Shown: positions 52,691-62,630 of the stretch, piece by piece | How positions within the stretch are numbered: the first letter of the stretch is position 1 | Layout of the letters: each line of letters begins with the position of its first letter | Source: Vanilla planifolia | Lineage: Eukaryota; Streptophyta; Magnoliopsida; Asparagales; Orchidaceae | Assembly (NCBI GenBank): GCA_023846275.1 | Contig: JAIUJO010000232.1 | Location: 367,619-431,618 of the forward strand | Direction of reading: 5' to 3' | Length of the DNA stretch: 64,000 bases | The notes under the pieces: generated by a model | What the model was told of the DNA's origin: nothing | Database searches by the model: none | What the model saw: only the letters and a program-made list of their open reading frames with translations | Position numbers and translations under genes: made by a program

Positions 52691-53488
52691 ACAATTATCC
52701 TTGCTAAATTATGAGAAGTTTTTTAACAAAGTTGTTAAGTTGCCTTTATATTAACTCCTTTCAATTTACTGTGAGGGCTTTCCAAGCATGCCATTGATCC
52801 TTATATGGATCTTCTTGTTGCACTAAGATTCTAGTAAATTTTTTAACCACCCACAAGAGCATGTAAACCAAAAAATCCCTCATTGTATCGCAAATGAAAC
52901 TGCACATGTTAGAATAGTAACAAAATGATACAAGTAAAATATTTTTAGAATAAAAATCTAGGATATAAAAGTTTTACATTCAAATGCTCAAGTAACATTA
53001 TAATCCATGTCCAAGTTCAAGTGAACATAAAAAGAGAAAGGAAAAAATCCATTAATAAGAATTTGCTATATTGTAATATACATATATATGTATAACTTAA
53101 AATCATGAATAGAAATAATAACTCAATTATTAGTAATCATAAAAGAAAATAAATATTATCCAATAAATGTATAACTTTAATGATCATTAGTCTGGTCCCC
53201 CAAATGACTCTTAGCTCTTTAGTACATGAAAAATATATGGTAGGATTTAGCCAAGTAGCACAATAGGGAACCCTTGTGTTACAATTTGAAACTAACATCT
53301 TCTATGAAGGATATATATATATATAGTAGCAATATGTAATTAACATTAAATATAAAATCTTATTCTATGTATCTATAACTATTATTCCAAGCTAAAACAA
53401 GAGTTTATGGGGGAAATAATTATAGCATTATTCAAATGGGTGACAAGCGATAGGCGAGGAGCTACAGGCAATAGGTGTTGAGCAATAG
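52691..53488. other. No recognisable feature apart from a short (AT)n run
   Basis: AT-rich sequence. A short (AT)n run lies at 53,311-53,325. The left edge may hold the start of a third copy of the 1-kb repeat. Confidence 0.4.
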
Positions 53489-53746
53489 TTGACAAATAAA
53501 TTAATCTGTGTCGATGGAAGTTTCATTGCTTGTTTATCAATTAATAGATTGAGCTTTATTGTAATTGTATGGACTCATGGTAATTTAGATTCTTACTTAA
53601 ATATTTTTGATTTTAATAAACATTGGTTTCAATGTGAAGTTGAATTTGGATTACTAAACAACGATGAAGACTTCATCATATTTGAGAAGGGTGTGTATTT
53701 TCTACTACATCAGCTTCACAAGTTATGTAAAATGGAGGATTCCTAA
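53489..53746 (+). pseudogene. 85-codon open frame, tentatively a LINE ORF1 fragment
   Basis: The reading FNKHWFQCEVEFGLLNNDED followed by FIIFEKGVYFLLHQLHKLC loosely resembles the DUF4283 region of plant LINE ORF1 proteins, where an aromatic/F.F..E.D...V...G.(Y/W)(F/W) pattern precedes a (K/R)W. After the stop, another frame gives KWRIPNKSLHLASKF. No zinc knuckle is seen. A LINE endonuclease fragment lies 1.2 kb downstream in the same orientation, which fits a decayed LINE. The resemblance is by eye and weak; the frame could be chance. The 680 bp that follow hold nothing else I can name. Confidence 0.22.
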
Positions 53747-54429
53747 TAAGAGTCTTCATTTGGCATCAAAATTTTTGTCTCAATACCAAGCTATCCCTTG
53801 CTCTAGAAGGAGACTCATTTGAACACTTACCATTTAATAACTCAACAAGGTGGCTATGTATTCCAAAGCTATAGCAATGGGAAAGCTACATTTCCTGGAT
53901 GCTACAACTCTAAATGAAACCATCCAAAGTTGGATAGAGTCAATGTTTTAGTAGAGTTAGAAAAAGCTACAAAAGCGGAACAAATTTATTCAAAAAATCA
54001 GTTCAAAAGGATTCTAGTAGTGGTTATAATACAGCAATGAACTTAAATACTACTCAATATGTTCAAGCAGGGTCACTCTTGTTGTCATTATAAAAACAAC
54101 ATAAGGAATTCAAGCACATAAGGGCATTTTGTATCAGAGTAAACTCCAATTAAATAGAATAAGAGCATGAATAATTGGGAGGAACCTAAGCAAGAAATGA
54201 TGCTTTCATTAATAAAACTTGCAAGTTCTCCATATTATAATATTATGGTGGAAAATTCTTAATACCGTCCTAATTAGGATGATAACCCTAATTGTTGTGA
54301 TGTCCTAAACGGTGCTCCAAATAAACACATGAAAAATGACAAGGATAAGCAAAATTTCACAAAAAAAATGAGAGAAAAATAATTTTAAACATTTTCAAAA
54401 ATGAATGTTGAATTTAAGAAGATCTTTAG

Positions 54430-55850
54430 GTAGGAAAAATAAGGAGGAAACATTATTAATAAATCCTTAAAAATCAAAACTTAAATAAAATAAATAAAGA
54501 CATGCACAAAAGTGAAATAAATTCTTATCTAATACAATAGATCAAGATGATCTTACTACAATGTAGATTAGAAGATTTAAAAGAAGCACAAAGACAGGTT
54601 TTAAAAATAAAAAAGTTTGATAGGGAGATATAGAAGTTAAAAATTCTTAAAAATTGTAGTTCAAACAAACCTAAAAGTATTGCACCTTGGGAAATAAAAG
54701 TGGTCATTAACATCATAATAATCTCTGATTTCCACCATCTAATCATTTTCAACAATATCACATTTGTGGTCATTCTAAAATCAATGTCACATGAATAGAA
54801 GTTACCCTAACTTGCTATGTCATTTTGATTTAAACATTTTATAGAGAATCCTTTAAACTTGAACCATTCATTCATTAACAAAATGACAAATCTAGAAGCG
54901 AATTGCTCATGTATTACACATTACTATATGCATAGTTTATAAGGGCAATGAGAAGAACATTGTGGAAAAATTCAACCTTAATTACAACAAATCGTTAAGG
55001 CCCATTGATTGTTATGGGTGACTTCAATGCTATTGCTTCTAGGAATGAATACAAAGGTTTTTTTTCATTCCATCATTGGTTGTGAATCAATTTAACAATT
55101 ACATAATGAAATTTTCCCAAGAGGTCCTCCCTTTCTTAGGTTTAAAAATTAAGTAGTTTGGAAATAGAAAATGAAAGTGGCTCTTGAAAAGGAATAAAAA
55201 AATAATAGTAAATAGGTATTAAATGGGGAGATATCCCATAGAAAAATTTAAAAAAATCATTGTAAAATAATGCCAGACCACTAACAAGTACTACACTTAT
55301 ATCTAAAAGGTCATGGGGTCAAGATTTAAAGAATTAATACCCTAAAAAAAGGGTTCATGCATTTAAAATTTTATATTATTTTTTGTTGTAATTTTATAAT
55401 TCCAAAACACATTTTTGGTATAGAGACCATAGAATTAAAATTAATATGGTTAATGGAATGCCCAAAATACTAAAATAAAAGAACATTAACGTTGTATCAA
55501 CCCATACATCACATTGAGTTTTTACTTCGAGATGTACTAGTCTTATTCAGACTCATAGCCATTGTTTAATCATCTCTTTTATTTTATATTAATATTTATT
55601 ATCATCATCACTGTAGGTATTAACTATAACCCACACTTATTTACTATATATTTATGTTAAGTTTCATTAATTCATCAGGTTATTTATATCTATACAACAA
55701 TTTAAACAATTTAAGATTAATTGGATCCTTTGTTCATGATTTTGTCATGAAAGTTACTACAAGAAACCTTTATGATAGACTTGTAATGCAATCCTATAAA
55801 CTTTGGTCTAAAAAGTCTTTAAAAAGCTAAAAATTGAGTTCTAAACATTT
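54430..55850 (+). repeat. 1.42-kb direct duplication, copy 1
   Basis: From GTAGGAAAAA at 54,430 to the TTTTGTTGTGGCC junction at about 55,850 this segment matches 57,694-59,114 throughout, with the same length (1,421 bp). Shared landmarks are GACATGCACAAAAGTGAAAT, GATTTAAAAGAAGCA, TTTTCAACAATATCACATT, GAAGAACATTGTGGAAAAAT, GCCCATTGATTGTTATGGG or a close variant, and TAATGGAATGCCCAAAATA. By eye identity is about 85%. It covers the end of an internal region, including a LINE endonuclease fragment, and the first part of an LTR. Confidence 0.9.
54903..55060 (+). pseudogene. LINE apurinic-like endonuclease fragment, copy 1
   Basis: The reading MRRTLWKN (frame disturbed), then GPLIVMGDFNAIASRNEYKG (to 55,060) matches the plant LINE endonuclease block in which YA....R..LW..L precedes P.(L/I)(V/L)(M/A)GDFN.I....E(K/Y).G. 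The GDFN catalytic Asp and Asn are intact at 55,014-55,031, with a stop just before GPLIV. Other endonuclease motifs are not readable. It was duplicated together with the surrounding 1.42-kb segment. Confidence 0.75.
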
Positions 55851-56925
55851 TGTTGTGGCCCAATTTCTATCACTATCTATCACCATTATTGTTCTCTACG
55901 AAGACTTTAATGGCCTGCTCAACCCTTACTAACCCATTGATTTAGTTGATCTTATCAACCCGTACTAACCCATCATACTAAACCACCCAACAATATGCAC
56001 AGAACCGATCCACCAAAATGCATGACCCATCAACATCCACTAACTCGTCACAAGCCGTTACATAATTGCCACCTCAATAGTATTGCCAGCTATCTTGATG
56101 ATTTTCTAACAACTCTATAAAAAAATATGAGCTTGTTTAAGGACTACTTATAAAAAGCAGTTTTGTAGGTTTTAAAGGCAAGTTTCTTGGTAGATTAAAA
56201 GTGTTTCATTAGTAATTTGTAGAAATTTTTAGAATTCTAAAATGTCCTTTACAATTCAAAAATATATGACTTTGTATTAACTAATATTCTTTCATATTCC
56301 TAACCATTTGAACCCTTGACTTGTTTAAAAATAGAGATGTTCACCATGATTTACATAATACAATTTGTTAAGGAACTAATAAAGTGTTGTCACCAATCTT
56401 GTTTCATGCAAAGGGTGTTATGTACAAATAATCTTATGGTGTGCTTCAAATGGTGTGTCCTATGAAGGAGTGTTGGAGTCACAAAAGGGGATATCCTAAC
56501 CTATTATCCTATATTTGTAAGAGCATCAAGATCTCTAGAGACGTTGTTAACCACTTTATTTCAAGTATCAAAAAATTTACTCATCACATACAACATTTTA
56601 GTTTGTTCACATGGCCATGTGATTTCTTGTTTACAATTCTAAGAACTACCCTTATGTGCATACCATTTCACTTCATGACTAATAAAAGTACATTGGGTGT
56701 GGGTTGTCAAAAGAATGTTTCTTAGGTTAAGATCCCTTATGTTAAAAACCAATGCAAGTCCTTGGCATGAAGGAAAAGTTCTTAGCTACCTAAAAATCAA
56801 AAGATTTATAATTCTAAACATAAATCATGTTAGGTATGTGCTTGCATGGATATATTCTTAAAAATAAGCATAACACAATAGTCTAATTGCTAAAATATGT
56901 TTTAGAGTATCGTCCTACATTGACA
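55480..56925 (+). mobile_element. LTR1
   Basis: About 1.43-1.45 kb with the same order of blocks as LTR3. CATACATCAC lies at the left. CTTGTAAT and TTGAGTTCTAAACATTTTGT follow, then AACCCAT clusters, TTAGAATTCTAAAATGTCC (TTAGAATTCTAAAATATCAC in LTR3), TGTTGTCA, AAAAGGGGATATC, TGTTGTTAACC, CATGTGATTTCTTGTTTA, TTGAGATCCCTTA-type and TTAAAAA..AATGCAAGT. It ends ...CTACATTGACA immediately before the PBS. The TATA region is decayed to TTTAAAAATAGAG (about 56,324). The left limit is uncertain: homology with LTR3 begins near 55,480, but an alternative TG start is TGTTGTGGCC at 55,851. The 94-codon frame at 56,441-56,725 inside it is not thought to be a gene. Confidence 0.7.
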
Positions 56926-56937
56926 TGGTATTAGAGC
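56926..56937 (+). other. Primer-binding site (initiator Met tRNA type)
   Basis: TGGTATTAGAGC directly after the LTR1 end CA. It differs by one C-to-T change from TGGTATCAGAGC, the site complementary to the 3' end of plant initiator-Met tRNA that primes minus-strand synthesis in many plant LTR elements. The corresponding place after LTR3 (about 62,634) is too decayed to read. Confidence 0.8.
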
Positions 56938-57523
56938 ATGGTTAGCTTTAAGAACTTACATTAGTTTTAATTCATCATAAAATGATTATGTTGAAATAAT
57001 ATGTGGGGTGAAAAACATATATCAAACAACTCTATAAGAAATGAATTTCAAGAGGAGGAATGAAGTCAAAAAATGTACCTAAACAATTGGAATATTGACT
57101 TGGGCATTATGCTACTCCACATACCAATAGTTATAAGACATGGTTGTGATGATGATCATTGAGTTAACATGGTTAACATAGAAGCCCTTATATTTGATAG
57201 TAGTTTAGATCATAGAGCAGGTCAAGATTAAGAAATGAGAATGAAGTAATATTTTGATTGGTATAATCTTAGTGGATATTAACAGTACTAATTTAAAAAA
57301 GCTTGGCACACATCATAGCAAGATTTTTTACACATTGAAAAGATGATATCGTGACAATGATTAAACATTATCTCAATAATGAGAAGAACAAAAGATTTTT
57401 ATGAGCTAAATATATACCCACCTCTTATTCAAGTGAGTAGTTTTGATAAATAGTAACATCTTTCCCAAAGTTCAATGGCCACTACTAAACACATTACTAA
57501 TTAGCAAATATATGCTCAAATGC

Positions 57524-57675
57524 ATGTCTAAGTACTAGATCAAGTAATATTGTGTCAATATTTAGCTATGCTCAAAGAGTCTATTCTAGCTTAGTTATAT
57601 TTGAAAGTGTTACTAGTTTAGAAAAGACATATAAAGTCACATTTTATTGAAAGATTTAAAGGATTGATTTCCTAT
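57524..57675 (+). repeat. 150-bp direct repeat, copy 1 (second copy 59,189-59,339)
   Basis: Both copies run from a TCTAAGTAC(T/C)AGATCAA block through AATATTGTGTCAAT, GCTATGCTC, AGAGAGTCTATT-like, GAGTTATATTTGAAAG-like and TAGTTTAGAAAA to GGATTGATTTCCTAT. They mark the same point of the internal region in units 1 and 2. Confidence 0.9.
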
Positions 57676-57693
57676 AATAATGAAATTTCCTTA

Positions 57694-59114
57694 TGTAGGA
57701 AAAAGTACGGAGGAAACATTATTAATGAATCCTTAATCTTAAAAACATAAATAAAATAAATAACGACATGCACAAAAGTGAAATAAATTCTTAACTAATA
57801 TAATAGATCCAGATGATCTCACCCCAATGTAGATTATGAGATTTAAAAGAAGCAAAAAGATAGGTTTTAAAAATAAAATAAGTTTGAAAGGGAGACGTAG
57901 AAGTTAAAAATCCTTAAAAATTGTAGATGAAACAAGCCTAAATGTATTATACCCCTGGTCGGAACATAAAAGTGTTCTTTAATATCATAATGATATCTGA
58001 TTTCCAGCAACTAATTATTTTCAACAATATCACATTAGTGGTCATACTAAAGTCAATGTCACACGAATTGAAGTTACCCCAACTTATTATGACATTTTGA
58101 TTTAATCATCTTATAGAGAATTCTTTGAACATGAACAATTCATTCATTAACTCAATGATAAATCTAGAAGCAAATTGCTCATGTACTATACACTAGTATA
58201 TGCTTAGTTTATAAAAATAAGGAGAAGAACATTGTGGAAAAATTTAAGCTTAATTACAACAAATCCCCAAGGCCCATTGATGGTTATGGGTGACTTGAAT
58301 GCTATTGCTTCTAAGAATGAATATAAAGGCTCTTCAATTCCACCCTTAGTAGTGAATTAGTTTGAGGATTACATATGAAATTTAACCAAAAGGTCCTCCC
58401 TTTCTTGGGCTTAAAAATTAAGTAGATTGGAAATTGAAAAGGAAAGTGGGTCTTGAAAAGGCATCAAAAAAATATAGTAAGTAGGTAATGGAAGGGGAGA
58501 TATCCTATAGAAAATGTCAAAAATCGATGTAAAATAATGCCAGATGACTAACAACTGCTACACCTATATCTAAAAGATCATGGGTCAAGACGTAAAGAAT
58601 TAATGCCCCAAAAAAATGGTTTATGCATTCAACATTTAACATAGTTGTTTGTTGTATTTATACAATTCCAACAAACATTTTTGGTATAGAGACCATAGCA
58701 TTAAAATTAATATGGTTAATGGAATGCCCAAAATAATAAGTAAAATGACATGAATGTAGTAGCAATCCATACATCACATAGTAGTTTTACCTTGAGGTGT
58801 ACTAGTATTATTCAGGCTCGTAGCCATGCTTTAATTCTCTCTTTTACTTCAAATTAATCTCTATTATCATTATCACTATAGGTGTTAACTATAACCCAAA
58901 CTTATTTATTGTATATTTCAGTTATGTTTCTTTAATTCATCAACTTATTTATATCTACATAATAGTTTGAACAACTTAAGATTAATTGGCACCTTTTTCA
59001 AAATTTTGTCAGGAAAGTTACTATAGGACACATTTACGACAGACTTGTAATTCAATTGCTATAAATTTTGTCTAAACAGATTTTAAAATGCTAAAATTTG
59101 AGTTCTAAACTTTT
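57694..59114 (+). repeat. 1.42-kb direct duplication, copy 2
   Basis: Partner of 54,430-55,850, shifted by 3,264 bp and of equal length. Its right part (from about 58,746) is LTR sequence. Homology continues about 75 bp past the end, then stops at 59,188 where the 150-bp repeat begins. This places a deletion junction that removed the rest of LTR2, the PBS and the first 600 bp of the next internal region. Confidence 0.9.
58175..58360 (+). pseudogene. LINE endonuclease fragment, copy 2
   Basis: The reading LLMYYTLVYA, stop, then IRRRTLWKNLSLITTN and GPLMVMGDLNAIASKNEYKG, SSIPPLVVN. This copy keeps the frame longer than copy 1 and shows the YA...R.RR.LW..L..I block of plant LINE endonucleases clearly. 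The GDFN motif is GDLN (58,286-58,303), with the Asp and Asn kept. As in copy 1 the rest of the LINE is missing. Confidence 0.8.
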
Positions 59115-59188
59115 TGTTGTGGCCTAAAATCTATCATTATCTATCACCATTATTGTTGTCTACAAAAACTTTCATGTCCAACTCAACT
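58746..59188 (+). mobile_element. LTR2, truncated to its first ~440 bp
   Basis: It matches the left part of LTR1 (CATACATCACATAG, GGTGTACTAGTATTATTCAG, CTATCACCATTATTGTT) and breaks off at about 59,188. The LTR promoter region and 3' end are gone. Confidence 0.65.
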
Positions 59189-61200
59189 ACATATCTAAGT
59201 ACCAGATCAATTAATATTGTGTCAATTTTTGGCTATGCTCAGAGAGTCTATTATAGTTGAGTTATATTTGAAAGCATTGCTAGTTTAGAAAATGCATATA
59301 AAGTGGCTGGTTGAACGATTTAGAGGATTGATTTCCTATTGACTACTTATTGCCCTAGAGCACATACCATTACTTCCAATATTCTTACTACTCTTACACC
59401 ACAAGCAACTCATGCCTCGCCACCCATAATTTAACATATCATATCTGACCATCAGACAAACAATCTCATTTTTGAGATAATGTTATCCTTCTCATAGGAA
59501 AGGACCTATTATAACCCAGTACCCTCAAAGACCCCTACACATAAACATACAAGAAGGTGTAAAAGAAACTGTTGAATTTGAAAACAAAGATTATATATAG
59601 CCAAATGAGTGGGCCAAAGAAGAATGACATGCCTTTATGACTTAGCTATTATAAGATGCACTATGACTACACTATGACCATTTAAACATTGGAAACCAAT
59701 TAACATCTTTAGTACCTTCAATAGAATTAAAGACCAACCTAGTAAGACTATTACAAATAGTGTCTTGTATCAATGCTATAGCACACAATATTTTGAAAAA
59801 GATTGGTTTACTACCAACAAACAACACCCACCCACACATCATATCTTGGATTAACAAAACATCAATTTTCATACAACAAAGGTGTTGTTTCTTTTACGTT
59901 TTATTAATATTCTAAAAACTTATGATGTGTTGTTATCATAGTATAAGTAGGTAACATCATATTGGAAAATACTTAATTATTTGTTCATGCTTGTACAAAA
60001 AGTTGAATAGCCAATATGCATATTTTTGTATTCATAGGAAAGAAGATCGTGCTATACAATTCATATCCTCCAAAAAAGTTTTTTGAAAAAAAATACTTCA
60101 AAAGAGAAAGATAAAGGAAAAGGAAAATGACTTTGAATTATTTCATTGGCCAACATTAAGTGGGATATCATTAATTATGAGGTTATCTTGTTTATAGCAA
60201 TTAAGGAGGCCTTTATTAGTTGGCCAACCCCACTACCTATTTTTTAGCCATTACAAAAAGATATTATGGACATATTTCTGAATGACTTACTAAATAAAGT
60301 CTCACATTTCAGAGATATTCAGCCTAATATAGATCTAATTTTATGCACCTCATAACCATATTTATCACCTCACTTAGTAAATCCATCAATTCAGTAAAAA
60401 CTTGATTTTTTATCAATTTATTATCCCTAGATCGATGAACAAAAACAAGTCAAGAAAACTGGAGGCCGTCTTCCTCATAGCCTAATAAGAGATCATGTTT
60501 CAACTTTGGATCATTTATTATCACATATTGAATTTATTAATCAAACAATGATTTTGAGATCTTTTGAAATTTGTTTTTGAAATCATACTTAGTCTTATTT
60601 AATTGATTCTTTGAACTTATGATTTCTACACTCTTGAGTCTTTTAAGTCTTCTTCTCATTATATTTCATATTAGATAAACATGTTACTAAATAAATTAAT
60701 TTAATTAATTAAATAAAAAACAACTAGCATATACTAAAAAAACATAGAGAACATTATTAGGATGGTTATGTGATGATCCATGTTTTCATGAACCCCACGA
60801 AACTTGCATGCCCATGGGTTAGACTGTTTAGACTTTAGCTAAAACTAGGTGTTCATGTACCTTTTTTATGTAATTGAATTATGGAGTATGCACAAACTTT
60901 TGTTTTTTAGATCTTTTACCTTATAGAGAATCGCACCTAATACATTATGAGCCTTTTAAGCCTTCAAAATCATTATCAAGTGAACAAATCCAACAAAATA
61001 TTTAGCCCGTCCATTTAGAAAGATATCAAGTAGAGAAACTCTTACATTATCAAATAGATTTCACATGGAATCAAGCATATTAGAGATTTTTAGTAAATTA
61101 AAATGGCCATCTAGTCTTTGGTGGCACTTGGATTACAAAGGAGAAGCTTCGCTACCTAAACCTAGAGATGTCAGACTAGTATCAGAGATTTTAGATAGAA
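59189..61200 (+). mobile_element. Internal region 2, decayed
   Basis: It starts with the second copy of the 150-bp internal repeat and continues for about 1.9 kb to LTR3. It has no LINE endonuclease segment, unlike the internal ends at 54,430 and 57,694. Protein-like readings exist but no gag, protease, integrase or RT motif is certain. The minus-strand 66-codon frame at 59,672-59,872 is not called. Confidence 0.45.
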
Positions 61201-62630
61201 TGATGACATAGTAGCATCTCATACATCGTGTAGATGTTCCACCAGCATACTAATTATATTTGGAACGTAGCCACATTAACATTGACTATTCACCCTTACT
61301 TTAATGTTATCACTAGTATTACAAGGCTTAATTATTGTTTAGCCTTATTTATTACACATTTTAAGTTACTTTTTGTTAGTTTACTGAGCTATTTGCATGT
61401 ACTCATTGGTTTAATTCATTTGAATATGAATTAGTAGTTATCAAATTTCTTTAGCTTTAAATTAAGCATAGAGCATCTCTATAATAATCTTGTAATATTG
61501 TGGACACAAAATTTGGCAAAAAATCTTAAAATAGAGTTTTAGAATATTTTTCATTCAGAAACCATCACATGCCATTGATATAATCTATGTCAATAAGAAT
61601 TTTTGTCACACATGTTGACCCATTTCTGTCACTCAACCTGTATTAACAAGTCAGACTCTTTGATATGCTCGACTTGTGCCAACCCATCAGCCCTTGTCAC
61701 GACCCATGAACATGTGTGGACCTGATCCATGAACGAGCCTAAGGAAATCATGCTGATTTAATGCAACCCATGATGCACTGATCACACAACCCACTTCCTC
61801 GCTACTCAATGGAACACTGCCTGAAACACATAGACCTTTTTGGGATTATTAGATTTATTAGTTTTGCAGGATTTTAAGGAAACATTTTTAGTTGAATTCA
61901 AATTATTTCTTTGGTAATTTGTGGTGACTTTTAGAATTCTAAAATATCACTTCAAATTCTAAAAATATGTCACTCAGTATTCCTTAATGCCTATTCATAT
62001 TCATGTGTTAGCAAATTATCAATTGTTCTTAAGGGCTCTATAAATAGAGGTGTTTATGATGTTGTATATAAGACAATTATTAATTGAAGTAATTAAGTGT
62101 TGTCAAAGGGCTTGTTTAATACAAGTGCACTGTTCATGAACAAGCTAATAGTGCAATACTAAATGTCCCATTCAGAGGAGAGTGAGTGGTTTAAAAGGGG
62201 ATATCTCAATGCATTTTTCAACATTCAAAAGAGTGCCAAATCATTGCTAATGTTGTTAACCAATTTATTTGAACTTTCATGAAATTTACTCATTAGATCC
62301 CACCTTCTCGTCTATGGATGTGATCATGTGATTTCTTGTTTAGTATTATAAGTACTCAACTTTTGTGTTTACCTTATCCCTTCATAAGCAATATGAGTAC
62401 TTTGGGTATTATTCATGGAAGCCATTTCTCAATTGGTTGAGATCCCTTATATTAAAAATCTATGCAAGTTTTTGACTTTTTGAGAAGTTTTCACTTGATT
62501 GGTGATTGTAAGATTTTTTATTCTAAAAAAACCACCTTTGGTAGGCTTTATAAGAATGTATTGCTTCTACATAAGCACTTCTCATTTTTTATAAGATAAA
62601 ATAGGATTTAGCATAGCATCTTACATCAAA
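61201..62630 (+). mobile_element. LTR3
   Basis: About 1.43 kb, the same length as LTR1 when both are measured from the CATACATC-type block. Shared landmarks are CTTGTAAT, a TGTTG(A/T) junction at 61,613, repeated CAACCCA/ACCCAT words, TTTTAGAATTCTAAAAT, a TATA box at 62,039, AAAAGGGGATATC, TGTTGTTAACC, CATGTGATTTCTTGTTTAG and GAGATCCCTTATATTAAAAA. It ends near CATCTTACATC. LTR1 and LTR3 differ at perhaps a third of positions by eye, so they are old. The 66-codon frame at 61,234-61,434 inside it is not called. Confidence 0.7.
62039..62050 (+). promoter_or_regulatory. TATA box in LTR3
   Basis: TATAAATAGAGG is a textbook plant TATA box in the middle of LTR3, where the U3/R border would be. The equivalent in LTR1 is decayed to a TTTAAAAATAGAG sequence. 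Confidence 0.6.

Larger units (their letters stand above)
56926..58745 (+). mobile_element. Internal region 1, deleted
   Basis: It begins with the PBS and the 5' internal sequence (to 57,675), then after about 18 bp joins the 3'-internal duplication copy that starts at 57,694. The central pol part of a normal element is missing. The last 150 bp of the 5' part (57,524-57,675, with CTAAGTACTAGATCAAG and GGATTGATTTCCTAT) recurs at 59,189-59,339. No gag or pol motif is certain. Confidence 0.5.

Noticed and set aside
56441..56725. 94-codon plus-strand frame as a gene
   Set aside because: It lies inside LTR1; the homologous stretch of LTR3 does not keep the frame open.
56920..56945. A tRNA gene at the TGGTATTAGAGC site
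   Set aside because: The match is to the 12-nt primer-binding site only; no cloverleaf arms follow, and it sits directly after an LTR end.
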